Part shown: one piece after another, positions 17,609 through 26,474 of the stretch
Position numbering within the stretch: position 1 is the stretch's first letter
How the letters are laid out: each line of letters starts with the position of its first letter
NCBI GenBank assembly: GCA_016702335.1
Contig: JADJEF010000020.1
Coordinates: 1,488,001-1,552,000, forward strand
Reading direction: 5' to 3'
DNA: 64,000 nucleotides
Origin: Rhodocyclaceae bacterium
GTDB taxonomy: Bacteria > Pseudomonadota > Gammaproteobacteria > Burkholderiales > Rhodocyclaceae
Translations under genes and position numbers: made by a program
The notes under the pieces: generated by a model
What the model saw: the letters and a program-made list of their open reading frames with translations, nothing else
Told to the model about the DNA's origin: nothing
Databases searched by the model: none

Positions 17609-19036
17609 TTACCAGCGCACGCGCACCGTGTAGTCGAGCACGCTACTGCCACCGGCGGGTACCGTGATCGGCCATGCCGCCACGCGCGCTGATTCCTTGC
17701 TGTGCTTGTGTGATTCCTGAATCATCTCCCAGTCGCCGGGCAGCGGCTCCTGCACGCGCACCGTTACCGTTTCGTCGCGCGCGTTGCGCAGTTCGATGCG
17801 GTAGCTGCTTTCGATCACGTTGTCGGCAATGCGTTTGTAGTTCGTCTGCTTGCGCTCAGCCGTAATGTCGAAGGCTTCCCCAAGCTTGAGCTTCACTGTC
17901 TCGTTCTTGGCGGTATGTTCGATCTTGTCTTCGCCGACAAACTGTGCCGCGCCCTGACTGTCTTTGGCATAGACGCGGACCACGCCGGCGGGTAGCGGCT
18001 TGCCCAGTTCGCCGCCCTTGTTGGCGAATTCGACGAAGACCGCCGGCTTGAGTTTCTGGCCGATCTGGCCATAGCGTTCGCGGTAGTAGTAGTCGTTGCC
18101 TGCGAGCAGATATTCGCGACTGACAGGAATGCTGCTGGCCGAGAGCAGGGCAAGTTGCTTGGTCTGGTTGTCGGCAATCGAGGTCGGGCGCTCAAAGCTG
18201 TAGAGGTGGTAATCCATCAGCGATTCCTGGGCTACCTCGGCACGCTTGGCGCGCGCTGGGGCGGCCATCACAGCCATATCCATCATCGCCGGTTGCTGGC
18301 GTACGCGGTTCACCGTGCCCGCGACCAGTTGCAGTTTGGCGTTGTCGTAGGCGGCACCGCTGCGGTTGGTCAGCGTCACCCAGCCCGAGAGATCCATGTG
18401 CTTGCCGTCACTGGAGAGATTGGCGACGAAGTCGGCCTTCCAGGCCAACCCGCCGGTCAGGTAGGACAGCTCCAGCGACTGGCTGCCGCCGGCGGCGTCG
18501 AGCAACACCGAAAGCGTGGGGCGGTCGCGCAGGTTCGCCGGCACACTGTCAAAGGCGAGACGGCCGGGAATACCGGTTTCGATACGGTCAGCAAAACGCA
18601 GCACGGTGCCGTTGTTGGACGACAGTACCGTGGCTTTTTCGCTGCGCTCTTCGCCTGTGGTGGGGTGCATGCGCAGCACGCGCACTTCCTCCCCGACATA
18701 TTTTTCCAGCAGCTTTTGTGGCGTGAGAAGATCGAAATCGAAGTTCTGCTCGATCAAGGAGATCGGACTGCCGCTGACGGCGCGCAGCAGCGCGGTTTCG
18801 GGGCGCATCTTGGCGGAGACTTCACGTAGCGACAGGCGCGCGAGGCCGCTGGGCAGAGCGATCTTTCGTCGTTCCTTGACCAGCGCCAGGTCGTCGTTAT
18901 AGACGGTGATGGCGGTGGCTTCGCGTTCGCCGCTGGTCGAAACAATCTCCTTCGCGCTTTGCGCGTGAGCGATTCCGGCTAGCAAGGTGCTCAGGGGAAT
19001 GAGTGAAATGCGGGCAATGCGCTGCAGCGTGGTCAT
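17609..19036 (-). CDS. Secreted DUF4139 domain protein
   Basis: A 475-aa protein with a signal peptide (about residues 1-25, ending AHAQ). The N-terminal TAITVYNDDLALVKERR and the later LDLSGWVTLTNRSGAAYDNAKLQLVAG-type strand pattern belong to the DUF4139 beta-rich family. The family has no agreed function and is predicted periplasmic or outer-surface. The C-terminal part (LPGDWEMIQESH...VPAGGSSVLDYTVRVRW) is the usual ending. It is monocistronic, with its own terminator, and divergent from comM. Confidence 0.82.
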   Translation of the reverse strand: MTTLQRIARISLIPLSTLLAGIAHAQSAKEIVSTSGEREATAITVYNDDLALVKERRKIALPSGLARLSLREVSAKMRPETALLRAVSGSPISLIEQNFDFDLLTPQKLLEKYVGEEVRVLRMHPTTGEERSEKATVLSSNNGTVLRFADRIETGIPGRLAFDSVPANLRDRPTLSVLLDAAGGSQSLELSYLTGGLAWKADFVANLSSDGKHMDLSGWVTLTNRSGAAYDNAKLQLVAGTVNRVRQQPAMMDMAVMAAPARAKRAEVAQESLMDYHLYSFERPTSIADNQTKQLALLSASSIPVSREYLLAGNDYYYRERYGQIGQKLKPAVFVEFANKGGELGKPLPAGVVRVYAKDSQGAAQFVGEDKIEHTAKNETVKLKLGEAFDITAERKQTNYKRIADNVIESSYRIELRNARDETVTVRVQEPLPGDWEMIQESHKHSKESARVAAWPITVPAGGSSVLDYTVRVRW

Positions 19037-19130
19037 GGGCTCTCCGGCGGTAAGTGACGGGGCAGAATAAGCCAGCGGCGGCGTGGCGTTTCGGGATAAT
19101 GGTAACTGTCCTTTTCACGGTGCTGCGTTC

Positions 19131-20639
19131 ATGGCCCTTGCCACCCTCTTCAGTCGCGCCCTCGATGGCATGGACGCACCGCGCGTTACCGTTGAAGTGC
19201 ACCTGGCCAATGGCCTGCCCGGGGTAACTCTGGTCGGACTTCCCGAGACCGAAGTGAAAGAGGCACGCGACCGTGTGCGTGCGGCAATTTTGAACAGCGG
19301 CTTCGAGTTCCCGCAAAAGCGCATCACCATCAATCTGGCCCCCGCCGACCTGCCCAAGGAATCGGGGCGTTTTGATTTACCCATTGCCCTGGGCATCCTC
19401 GCTGCCTCCGGGCAGGTGCCAGCCGCCGGCTTATCGCAGCACGAATTCGCTGGTGAGCTGGCCCTCTCGGGCGAACTGCGGGCGGTGCGCGGGGCGCTGG
19501 CCATGGCCGCTGCGATGCACGCCATGGTCGAAAATGGCGCGGTGCACAGCTTTGTGCTGCCTGTTGACAGCGCCCACGAAGCGGCACTGGTCGGCGGTTT
19601 GCGCATTCTGCCGGCCGCCAGCCTGCTCGCGGTGTGTGCGCACTTGTCGGGGCGCGAGAGCCTGGCCGAAATCGCCGTGTCACCAGCGCCGACTTGCGGA
19701 ATTCATGCCGATCTGGGCGAGGTAAAAGGTCAGGCACCGGCCAAACGTGCCCTCGAAGTCGCTGCCGCGGGTGGTCATTCGATTTTGTTCAGCGGGCCGC
19801 CCGGTGCGGGCAAGTCCATGCTCGCGCAGCGCTTGCCGGGGATTTTGCCGCCCATGACCGCCACCGAAGCCTTGCAATGCGCGGCGGTGCATTCGCTCGC
19901 CGGCAGTTTCACCCCGGCGCAGTGGGGGCAACGCCCGTTTCGCTCACCGCACCATAGTGCCTCGGCGCCGGCGCTGGTCGGCGGTGGCGGCAACCCGCGC
20001 CCGGGCGAGATCTCGCTCGCCCATCACGGCGTGTTGTTTCTCGATGAGCTGCCCGAATTTCAACGCAGTGTGCTTGAAGCCCTGCGCGAGCCGCTGGAAA
20101 CCGGTCAGATTCACATTGCCCGCGCGACCCGGCGGGCGAATTTCCCCGCCGCCTTTCAACTGGCCGCGGCGATGAACCCCTGCCCCTGTGGCTGGCTGTC
20201 GCACCCGAGCGGCAAGTGTCGCTGCACGCCCGACCAGGTCGCGCGTTATCGCGGCAAGCTCTCTGGCCCGTTTCTCGATCGCATCGACCTGATGCTCGAC
20301 GTGCCGGCCGTGAGCGAAGCGGAACTCGCCACGCGCGGCGAGGGTGAGCCCTCGGCGGTGGTGCGCGAGCGCGTGCTGGCGGCGCGCGCCCGGCAGGAGG
20401 CGCGACAAGGCAAGGCCAACGCTCGCCTCAGTGCCGCCGAGGTTGAAATTCACGCTACACCCGATGCGGCCGGTGCCGCCTTGCTCGCGCAGGCCATGCG
20501 CCAGCTGGGCTTTTCTGCGCGCGGTTATCACCGCCTACTCAAGGTCGCACGCACGCTCGCCGATCTGGCTGGCAGCGATACGGTGGGTGCGGCGCAGGTG
20601 GCCGAGGCGATTCAGTACCGGCGCGGTCTGGCGGCTTGA
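19131..20639 (+). CDS. comM: YifB/ComM-family Mg-chelatase-like AAA+ ATPase
   Basis: The 502-aa product contains the N-terminal ComM domain (MALATLFSRALDGMDAPRVTVEVHLANG is the typical opening, with GLPETEVKEARDRV), Walker A GPPGAGKSM, Walker B LFLDELPEF, and a cysteine group (PCPCG...SGKCRCTP). ComM is a hexameric helicase that drives branch migration during natural transformation. A dispersed-repeat copy sits in the linker before the ATPase domain and is read as SPAPTCG, the only copy using that frame. The start at 19131 gives the conserved N-terminus. Confidence 0.93.
   Translation: MALATLFSRALDGMDAPRVTVEVHLANGLPGVTLVGLPETEVKEARDRVRAAILNSGFEFPQKRITINLAPADLPKESGRFDLPIALGILAASGQVPAAGLSQHEFAGELALSGELRAVRGALAMAAAMHAMVENGAVHSFVLPVDSAHEAALVGGLRILPAASLLAVCAHLSGRESLAEIAVSPAPTCGIHADLGEVKGQAPAKRALEVAAAGGHSILFSGPPGAGKSMLAQRLPGILPPMTATEALQCAAVHSLAGSFTPAQWGQRPFRSPHHSASAPALVGGGGNPRPGEISLAHHGVLFLDELPEFQRSVLEALREPLETGQIHIARATRRANFPAAFQLAAAMNPCPCGWLSHPSGKCRCTPDQVARYRGKLSGPFLDRIDLMLDVPAVSEAELATRGEGEPSAVVRERVLAARARQEARQGKANARLSAAEVEIHATPDAAGAALLAQAMRQLGFSARGYHRLLKVARTLADLAGSDTVGAAQVAEAIQYRRGLAA
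19670..19699 (-). repeat. Dispersed repeat, copy 4 (inside comM)
   Basis: AATCGCCGTGTCACC followed by AGCGCCGACTTGCGG: exact consensus, read as IAVSPAPTCG in the comM linker. Confidence 0.9.
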
Positions 20640-20655
20640 GCGCTCGCCAGCGCCA

Positions 20656-21177
20656 CTAACGCGTGGCCAGAAACCAGCGCACCGAGTTGCGCAGGTTGAG
20701 AAAGCAACTGAGCAGCAGCAGGATGCAGGCGATGTACCACTCAAACCCAAAGCCGTCCGTGGTGATCACGTAATCTTTGCCATCGGGCCAGGATTTCAGG
20801 TCACTGGCGATTTTTCGCACCTGCGCCGGCTCTTCGTTGGGGGGCGTGATCCATTCACTTTCACCGTCGGCGTCGATCATGAGCACCGCCAAGCCACCGA
20901 GATTGCGATTGCCGGCTTCGAAGCTCACCGGTTTGCGGGCCTTGGCAATCTTGGTCGGGGTGGCAAACAGGCCGGCACGCTCCTTGACCAGGCAGGCTTG
21001 CGTATCGCAGATCAGGGTGCGCTTGGTTTCGCTCATCACCACCAGGTAGCTTACGGAAAGGGCTACGGCGAGCAGCACCAGCGAGAGCAGGAAGTGCACG
21101 ACTTGCTCTCCCGTTGTCTTGGGGCGCGAGGGTTCGCTGGAAAGCTTGAGCCAGGGCAGTTTGTCGGACAGGGCCAT
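20656..21177 (-). CDS. Hypothetical two-TM protein with periplasmic domain
   Basis: The product is 173 aa. One TM helix at about 30-47 (LLSLVLLAVALSVSYLVV) and one at about 147-162 (WYIACILLLLSCFLNL) enclose a loop of about 100 residues with two close cysteines (LICDTQACLV), possibly a disulfide. I do not recognise the family. It converges with comM (16 bp gap) and is divergent from the MBL gene. Confidence 0.65.
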   Translation of the reverse strand: MALSDKLPWLKLSSEPSRPKTTGEQVVHFLLSLVLLAVALSVSYLVVMSETKRTLICDTQACLVKERAGLFATPTKIAKARKPVSFEAGNRNLGGLAVLMIDADGESEWITPPNEEPAQVRKIASDLKSWPDGKDYVITTDGFGFEWYIACILLLLSCFLNLRNSVRWFLATR

Positions 21178-21292
21178 GAGACGTATCAGGAGCGTGTATA
21201 AGGCCAGAATCGCACACTTTTCCTTAATTGAAAATCCCTCGTGAGGCGATAATTCGGCCCTGTTGTATTTTCGTCATTGGTGCTTACCCGTC

Positions 21293-21937
21293 ATGAGCCT
21301 TGCTTACCGTATTATTCCTGTCACCCAGTTCGAGCAGAACTGCTCCTTGATCTGGTGCACCGCGACCATGAAAGGCGCATTGGTCGACCCCGGAGGTGAT
21401 ATCGATCGTCTGCTGGCAGGCGCTAAACAGGCCGGCGTGAGCATCGAGAAATTGCTCCTCACCCATGGCCATATCGACCATGCCGGTGCCACCGGCGAAC
21501 TGGCCGAACGTTTCGGCCTGCCCATCGAAGGCCCGCAGGAAGAGGAACGCTTCTGGATCGACCAGCTGGAAATGCAGGGGCGCATGTTTGGTTTTCCCAA
21601 AGCCAAAAATTTCACCCCCGATCGCTGGCTGAACGATGGCGACGAAGTTACGGTCGGTAACGAGCACTTGTCGGTGCTATTTACCCCCGGCCACACCCCT
21701 GGGCATATCGTGTTCTTCCATGCGCCCAGCAAGCTGGCGATAGTGGGCGACGTGCTGTTTGCCGGTTCGGTGGGACGCACGGATTTTCCGCGCGGCAATT
21801 TTGATGATTTGGTCAGTTCTATTCGCGGCAAGCTGTGGCCGTTGGGCAATGAGGTGCAATTCATACCCGGCCACGGGCCGATGTCTACGTTTGGCGCCGA
21901 GCGCCGCAACAATCCCTTTGTAGGAGATCACGCATGA
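21293..21937 (+). CDS. MBL-fold metallo-hydrolase (glyoxalase II-like, YcbL type)
   Basis: A 214-aa metallo-beta-lactamase-fold hydrolase with the dinuclear metal motif LTHGHIDHAG (HxHxDH), further ligands in FTPGHTPGH and VGDVLFAGSVGRTDFP, and a final PGHGPMS. The short length and sequence fit the YcbL-type subgroup related to glyoxalase II; the natural substrate is uncertain. The first Met at 21293 gives the typical N-terminus. The stop overlaps the next start by four bases (ATGA), so the two genes are translationally coupled. Confidence 0.88.
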   Translation: MSLAYRIIPVTQFEQNCSLIWCTATMKGALVDPGGDIDRLLAGAKQAGVSIEKLLLTHGHIDHAGATGELAERFGLPIEGPQEEERFWIDQLEMQGRMFGFPKAKNFTPDRWLNDGDEVTVGNEHLSVLFTPGHTPGHIVFFHAPSKLAIVGDVLFAGSVGRTDFPRGNFDDLVSSIRGKLWPLGNEVQFIPGHGPMSTFGAERRNNPFVGDHA

Positions 21938-23763
21938 GCAGCTCACATTCCTGGCTTTTTTTCCGCGCCGGCGGTTTTGATCAGGTGCGCCTTGATACGG
22001 CTGCCGACCTGCTCAATCTCAAGTACCTCGACCAAAAGCTCTGGGTAAGTCTTTCGTGCCCGACCACGGGTATCGAGTTCGATGCCCGCACCCTGGCCTT
22101 GGTCGATACCGATGCCGATGGCCATATTCGCGCCCCCGAGTTGCTCGCCGCGATCGACTGGGCGGCCGCACGACTGTCGACACCCGATGTGCTGGGTCAG
22201 AATAAAAACGGGGTGCCGGTGGCCGCGATCAAGGACGAAAGTCTGGCGGAACTGGCCCGCAGCCTGTGCGCCGAGGGCGTAACGCTCTTGACCCCAGAAG
22301 CAGCGCTAGCGGCCGAGGCCAAGGCGCTGGAACAGGCGCTCACTGGCTGGGACGCGCAGGGCGCGGCCACGCGCGAGCAGAACGCGACAGCCGCCGCGGC
22401 TGTCGAACCCTTGCGCGCCAAGATTGACGACTTTTTTGCCCGCTGCCGTCTGGCCGCGTTCGATGCCCGCGCTGGTGAAGCACTCAACGGGGCCGGCGAT
22501 ATTTTTACCGCGATGGCCCCCGACTCGCTTGCCACGCACGACGCGCGCATCGCCGCCCTGCCCCTCGCGCAAGTCGGCGCTGGCAGGACGGCGCCGCTGA
22601 CCGGGGAGGGCATCAACCCCGCCTGGGCAGCAAGCATGGCTGTATTTTTGACGGATGCGGTGACCCCGCTGCTCGGTGTCCGTACCGAGCTGACCGACGC
22701 CGACTGGCAACAGATCAAAGCCCGGCTCGCCGACTATGACGCCTGGCTGGCGGCGAAACCGACCGCCGAAACCACGACCAGTGACAGCTTGCGCGATCTT
22801 GGGCGCTTGGCGTGCTACGTTCGTGATCTGTTGCCGCTCGCCAACAACTTTGTGGCCTTTCGCGATTTCTACATGCGTGACGGCAAAGCCATGTTTCAGA
22901 TGGGTACGCTCTATCTTGACGGACGTTCGGCCGAGTTGTGCGTGGCCGTCAGCGACGCTGCCAAGCATGGCGCGCTGGCGAGCCTGTCGCGCATGTGTCT
23001 GGTGTATTGTGAATGCACCCGTCCGGGTGAAAAGCAGACCATTGCCGCCGCCTTCACGGCGGGCGATTCGGATCAGCTGATTGTTGGCCGCAACGGCATT
23101 TTTTACGACCGTCAGGGCAGAGACTGGGATGCCACCATCAGCAAGATCATCGATCACCCGATCAGCCTGCGGCAGGCGTTCTGGTCGCCTTACAAACGAC
23201 TGGGGCGTCTGGTCAGCGAGCAGTTGCAGAAAATGGCCGCGAGCAAGGCGGCGGGTGTTGATGGCAAGCTGGCAGGAGCCGCGGGCGACGTCGGCAAGGT
23301 GGCGACTCCCGCCGCCGCAGCGGTTCCCGCACCCAAGGCACCGCCGACGCCCTTTGATGTCGGCAAGTTTGCCGGCATCTTTGCGGCCATTGGCCTCGCC
23401 ATCGGGGCGATAGGTACGGCGGCGGCTTCGATGGTCACGGGCATGCTGGGTCTGCACTGGTGGCAGATGCCGCTGGTGTTGCTTGGTTTGATGCTGCTGA
23501 TTTCCGGTCCGTCAATGATCATGGCCTGGTTCAAACTCCGTTCGCGCAATCTTGGCCCGTTGCTCGATGCCAACGGGTGGGCGGTCAACGCCAGGGCGCG
23601 CATCAATATCCCTTTTGGCACCTCGCTGACGCAGATGGCGGTGTTGCCCGCCGGTGCCGAGCGCGCGCTGATCGATCCGTATGCCGAGAAGCAGTCGCTC
23701 TGGAAGCTATATGTGGGCGTGATCGCGGTGATCTTTGCTGCGCTGGTGTGGGTGTTGCGGTAG
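21934..23763 (+). CDS. Large hypothetical protein with EF-hand loop and C-terminal membrane segments
   Basis: The product is 609 aa. A canonical EF-hand loop (DTDADGHIRAPE, Asp at 1, 3, 5 and Glu at 12) lies near residues 53-64. The long middle part is Ala-rich and probably helical, with repeat copy 5 read as LAQVGAGRTAP. A Pro/Ala linker (about 445-475) precedes two TM helices (IFAAIGLAIGAIGTAAASM and MPLVLLGLMLLISGPSMIM) and a further hydrophobic tail ending VIAVIFAALVWVLR. Family function is unknown to me. It is coupled to the MBL hydrolase gene. Confidence 0.7.
   Translation: MSSSHSWLFFRAGGFDQVRLDTAADLLNLKYLDQKLWVSLSCPTTGIEFDARTLALVDTDADGHIRAPELLAAIDWAAARLSTPDVLGQNKNGVPVAAIKDESLAELARSLCAEGVTLLTPEAALAAEAKALEQALTGWDAQGAATREQNATAAAAVEPLRAKIDDFFARCRLAAFDARAGEALNGAGDIFTAMAPDSLATHDARIAALPLAQVGAGRTAPLTGEGINPAWAASMAVFLTDAVTPLLGVRTELTDADWQQIKARLADYDAWLAAKPTAETTTSDSLRDLGRLACYVRDLLPLANNFVAFRDFYMRDGKAMFQMGTLYLDGRSAELCVAVSDAAKHGALASLSRMCLVYCECTRPGEKQTIAAAFTAGDSDQLIVGRNGIFYDRQGRDWDATISKIIDHPISLRQAFWSPYKRLGRLVSEQLQKMAASKAAGVDGKLAGAAGDVGKVATPAAAAVPAPKAPPTPFDVGKFAGIFAAIGLAIGAIGTAAASMVTGMLGLHWWQMPLVLLGLMLLISGPSMIMAWFKLRSRNLGPLLDANGWAVNARARINIPFGTSLTQMAVLPAGAERALIDPYAEKQSLWKLYVGVIAVIFAALVWVLR
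22568..22593 (+). repeat. Dispersed repeat, copy 5 (inside the EF-hand membrane protein)
   Basis: CGCAAGTCGGCGCTGG is conserved; the following bases differ from the consensus (CAGGACGGCG). Read as QVGAGRTA. Confidence 0.7.
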
Positions 23764-24054
23764 GGAGACGCAGGTGTTGGTGCGGCGGTTGAATCTGGGC
23801 ACGCATTGCGCGCATCGGCCACCGGCGAATTCTGATCGGCGCGCGCAAGTCGGCGCTGGTGGGACGGCGATTGGATCGCTACGGGTTGCTCTCGTGTTGG
23901 CGAGACAGCGAACGGTGTGAGGGTGGGACGTTGTTTATCAGGTGCTACTAAATTTTGTTAAGCGGATGAAATGATGCAGGCTTTCCGTTGTGAAAATGGT
24001 TTTCCGTCGTGTAGGCCGCTGGCTTTACGTTGAGCAGCATCAGTCAATCCCTAG
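23764..24054. other. Intergenic stretch with repeat copy 6 and a possible cassette boundary
   Basis: This 291-bp gap contains dispersed-repeat copy 6 near its left end. Near its right end GTTGAGC (24029-24035, preceded by AC) fits the GTTRRRY core of integron recombination sites, but no matching upstream arm is visible. No gene is supported here. Confidence 0.5.
23844..23872 (+). repeat. Dispersed repeat, copy 6 (intergenic)
   Basis: CGCAAGTCGGCGCTGG followed by TGGGACGGCGATT; about two mismatches to the consensus. It lies 80 bp past the preceding stop. Confidence 0.8.
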
Positions 24055-24600
24055 ATGCCACAGCCACCGCCCATGTACGAGAGGGGAAAGCTTCTTCCAC
24101 TACGCCACCGGTTGTTGTGGATTCTGATTCGGACTGTTGCGTTGATTCTCGTTGCGCTTGGCATGATCACCGCATCCAAGGCATATGGCGGAGCTGCATG
24201 GCACTGGGTTGGCGGTGGTTTATTGCTGATGTTGCTGGGCTTGCTACTGGAACGCAATCATGCCCACCTCCTGAAAAACCGCTGGCCTGCCCAATGCCCC
24301 AAGTGTGGTTGCGTAATGGATACAGCGCATAAGCTATGGGAGGCTCCTGACGATTCACCTCAGTGGTATGTGGAATACACGTGCCGTTCCTGCCAAATGC
24401 GATACACCAACGATGTCTTTGGAAAGACGGTTTACGGTTGGCCGCCAAAGGTGCTGTACATACCCCGCGAGCGAGAACCTCTCACTTTAGCTGACGGCAT
24501 TAAGGCAGTTGTTGCCTTGCTCGTCGGTATCGCCATCATTGCATTCCTGTACTGGACTGGACTTGTAGGAAACCTAAAATGCGACCCGAACTGTTTTTGA
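24055..24600 (+). CDS. Hypothetical membrane protein with zinc ribbon (possible gene cassette 1)
   Basis: The product is 181 aa. Two TM helices near the N-terminus (LLWILIRTVALILVALGM and WVGGGLLLMLLGLLLE) are followed by a zinc-ribbon-like pair CPKCG...CRSC (about 82-112) and a last TM helix (AVVALLVGIAIIAFLYW). Family unknown to me. Base composition is lower in GC than the flanks. ATG 24055 or 24073; no clear ribosome site at either. The TGA at 24598 is followed within ten bases by an attC-like palindrome. Confidence 0.62.
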   Translation: MPQPPPMYERGKLLPLRHRLLWILIRTVALILVALGMITASKAYGGAAWHWVGGGLLLMLLGLLLERNHAHLLKNRWPAQCPKCGCVMDTAHKLWEAPDDSPQWYVEYTCRSCQMRYTNDVFGKTVYGWPPKVLYIPREREPLTLADGIKAVVALLVGIAIIAFLYWTGLVGNLKCDPNCF

Positions 24601-24607
24601 GGGGACG

Positions 24608-24694
24608 CCAGACGTTGGCGGCCAAGCCCCGACCCGGGAGTCCATACCGGCGCTGCGCGATAAAGCTGCGCAGCTCCGGCGACTTTTACGTCAG
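24608..24694 (+). repeat. attC-like imperfect palindrome 1
   Basis: The outer arms GCCAGAC (24608-24614) and GTCAGGC (24688-24694) pair except at the centre, and pairing extends outward (ACGCC...GGCGT). An inner hairpin pairs GCTGCGC with GCGCAGC around a short loop. The core boxes differ from RYYYAAC/GTTRRRY, but the difference covaries (GAC with GTC). The 87-bp length and the position between two orphan genes fit an integron attC site. Confidence 0.45.
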
Positions 24695-24721
24695 GCGTTC
24701 CAATTCGAGTTTGAGGTTTGC

Positions 24722-25366
24722 ATGAGACTTGAGCTGCGGCACTCCGATACAGAACTAGTGATCTATCGAGAGAAGCTGGGTGCGATCGCATACTGCTTCA
24801 CGTTGGGAGTCGCTTGCGTGGTAGTTGCCGTTGGCGCATATTTCCTGAGCAATCAAGCAGGTGTCCCTAAGCCGTTCTTCATTGGCTTCTCTTTGATTTT
24901 CGGCCTTGCGGGTGCAGCCTTTCTGCTTCGCTTGCCTGCAGAGTCCAAAAAATTCGCTGTCGAAGGCGGGGCTCATGTGCTATCGGCAGATTCTTGGGGG
25001 CTTTGGATTACTGCGAACCTCGGGGCGAGGAAGCAGCGCGTACTGTGGACTTCCATAAAGGAGGTGGTGCTCGCAAAACGCTTCAAGACAATTCACCTCG
25101 GAGAATCTTCCTGCTTGGGGCGTGCCGTCATTGTCTTTCTGACGAATGACGAGTACGACTCATTGAGTTTCTTGGATCGAAGAAACGTGGGTATTTCCCG
25201 ATCAGGTGACGATCGCCCATTCTTGCATGTGCCCTATCCCGAAAGGCAAGAAGAACTATTGATAGGGGTTCTTCGTAAATTCGCGCCTGAGTCGGTGAGA
25301 GTTCGGTCAGAACAGGTTGCAGTATTTGACTTCAAGAAGCATGCTGACTCCTACCTGAACGCCTAA
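24722..25366 (+). CDS. Hypothetical two-TM protein (possible gene cassette 2)
   Basis: The product is 214 aa. It has an N-terminal cytoplasmic stretch, two TM helices (about 19-42 and 51-66), then a soluble domain of about 145 residues with a WGLWI...VLWTSIKEVVL pattern reminiscent of PH-like domains in two-TM bacterial proteins. That match is weak. A GAGG box just upstream supports ATG 24722. Its stop TAA lies inside GCCTAAC, the left core box of the second attC-like site, as in many integron cassettes. GC is near 47% at 25141-25200. Confidence 0.6.
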   Translation: MRLELRHSDTELVIYREKLGAIAYCFTLGVACVVVAVGAYFLSNQAGVPKPFFIGFSLIFGLAGAAFLLRLPAESKKFAVEGGAHVLSADSWGLWITANLGARKQRVLWTSIKEVVLAKRFKTIHLGESSCLGRAVIVFLTNDEYDSLSFLDRRNVGISRSGDDRPFLHVPYPERQEELLIGVLRKFAPESVRVRSEQVAVFDFKKHADSYLNA

Positions 25367-25432
25367 CCATTCCAGCGAGCGGATGCCACAAAGGCTGCGC
25401 CTTTGTTTCCCCGCTCATGTCAAACGTGTGAG
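25361..25432 (+). repeat. attC-like imperfect palindrome 2
   Basis: The left box GCCTAAC (25361-25367) matches RYYYAAC exactly and contains the stop codon of the preceding gene. Inner arms GAGCGG/CCGCTC and ACAAAGGC/GCCTTTGT form a stem. The right box position (GTGTGAG, 25426-25432, after CAAAC) is a degenerate GTTRRRY. The length of 72 bp is normal for attC. Confidence 0.55.
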
Positions 25433-25478
25433 AACCAAAGGGGACCTGCGACCAGGCTCAGATCAAATCGATCTCACG

Positions 25479-25964
25479 CTACCGCTGAGCCGGGTGCGAC
25501 AGACCGCTCATGACCAGACGAGTTACGGCCAGTTCGCTTTGCCAGTAACCAGCGATCTTAGGTAAGCCGTCGCTGACTTCGGCGACATGCCGGTGGTAAA
25601 AAATATGCATGGCCGGGTCGGGTAAGGCTGCGCGTTGCAGCAGGTTGCGCGTTGGCACAAAGGCCAGTTGCATGAAGGGAGCCAGGCGCAGAAAGCCGAG
25701 TACCGGTGCATGGCACACGGGGCAGGTGCCGCGACGCAGCGCAGGTGGCAATCGGTAACGCCGGAACTGTAGGTTGCAGGGCTCTGGCAGTTGCACGGCG
25801 CTACCCCAGAATACGGTCACATCGGCGTAGGTCTGCTGGTATACCGCCTGACAAATCGTACAGTGGCAGAAAAACCGCCCGAGCGGCCGGCCGGCAATCT
25901 GCGCCGCAGAGGCACCGCAGGGACAGCGGCAGCTGAAGAGGGGTAGGGCCGTTGGCTCAGTCAT
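25479..25964 (-). CDS. GFA family zinc protein
   Basis: A 161-aa protein with the cysteine pattern of the GFA (glutathione-dependent formaldehyde-activating, Mss4-like) fold: CRCPCG near the N-terminus, CHCTICQAVYQ, and a later CPVCHAP. These bind structural zinc. Most chromosomal GFA proteins have no proven substrate. The start MTEPTA (25964) is preferred; an upstream in-frame Met at 25991 would add nine unconserved residues. Confidence 0.82.
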   Translation of the reverse strand: MTEPTALPLFSCRCPCGASAAQIAGRPLGRFFCHCTICQAVYQQTYADVTVFWGSAVQLPEPCNLQFRRYRLPPALRRGTCPVCHAPVLGFLRLAPFMQLAFVPTRNLLQRAALPDPAMHIFYHRHVAEVSDGLPKIAGYWQSELAVTRLVMSGLSHPAQR

Positions 25965-26063
25965 CGACTTTCCGGGGGGCAATCGCCACACCCCATTCGG
26001 GACGCAATTGTGCAGACCATCATGCCGACAGCGGTCCGATCTGGCTGTGGCGATTTGGTCAAA

Positions 26064-26447
26064 TTACTGAACCAGCCAGCCGTCAAAGAGCAACATCTTT
26101 ACATCCTCTGATTTCAGGGCCTTGTTAAGGGCTTCGGCAGCTTCTTCTGAGAAGGTGGCCATGAAGCTGGCGGTTTGCACCAGATTGACGTCCTTGCCGA
26201 TGAGCTTGAGGATCAGGCTGTGGCGCAGCATAGGGGTGTGAGCTTTGATGAAGTCGGCCTTCGTCGGGTCCTCCAGTTTGAGCTGGGGAGTGAACTGCAG
26301 GAAGTGGCCGCCGCTCAGATTGACGACCAGCGGGTCGAGCTTGAGGATGGAACTGGCCGCGCCCCCGCCATCACCGCCACCACCACCGCTGGCAAGCGCC
26401 AGGGAGCTGGTCATGAGGAAGGCGAGGCTAAGAAGAATTCGTTTCAT
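26064..26447 (-). CDS. FliL-like small secreted protein
   Basis: The product is 127 aa. A signal peptide (about 1-19, LALA|SGGG) is followed by a Gly/Asp run and a FliL-type domain: LKLDPLVVNLSG, FLQFTPQLKL, a MLRHSLILKLIGKD segment and LFDGWLVQ at the end. FliL proteins associate with the flagellar basal body, but this form has a cleavable-looking signal instead of the usual TM anchor and no flagellar genes are nearby. It could be a stand-alone periplasmic homologue. Confidence 0.72.
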   Translation of the reverse strand: MKRILLSLAFLMTSSLALASGGGGGDGGGAASSILKLDPLVVNLSGGHFLQFTPQLKLEDPTKADFIKAHTPMLRHSLILKLIGKDVNLVQTASFMATFSEEAAEALNKALKSEDVKMLLFDGWLVQ

Positions 26448-26474
26448 GGCGAATGTCCATTCGTGATCGGTGGC

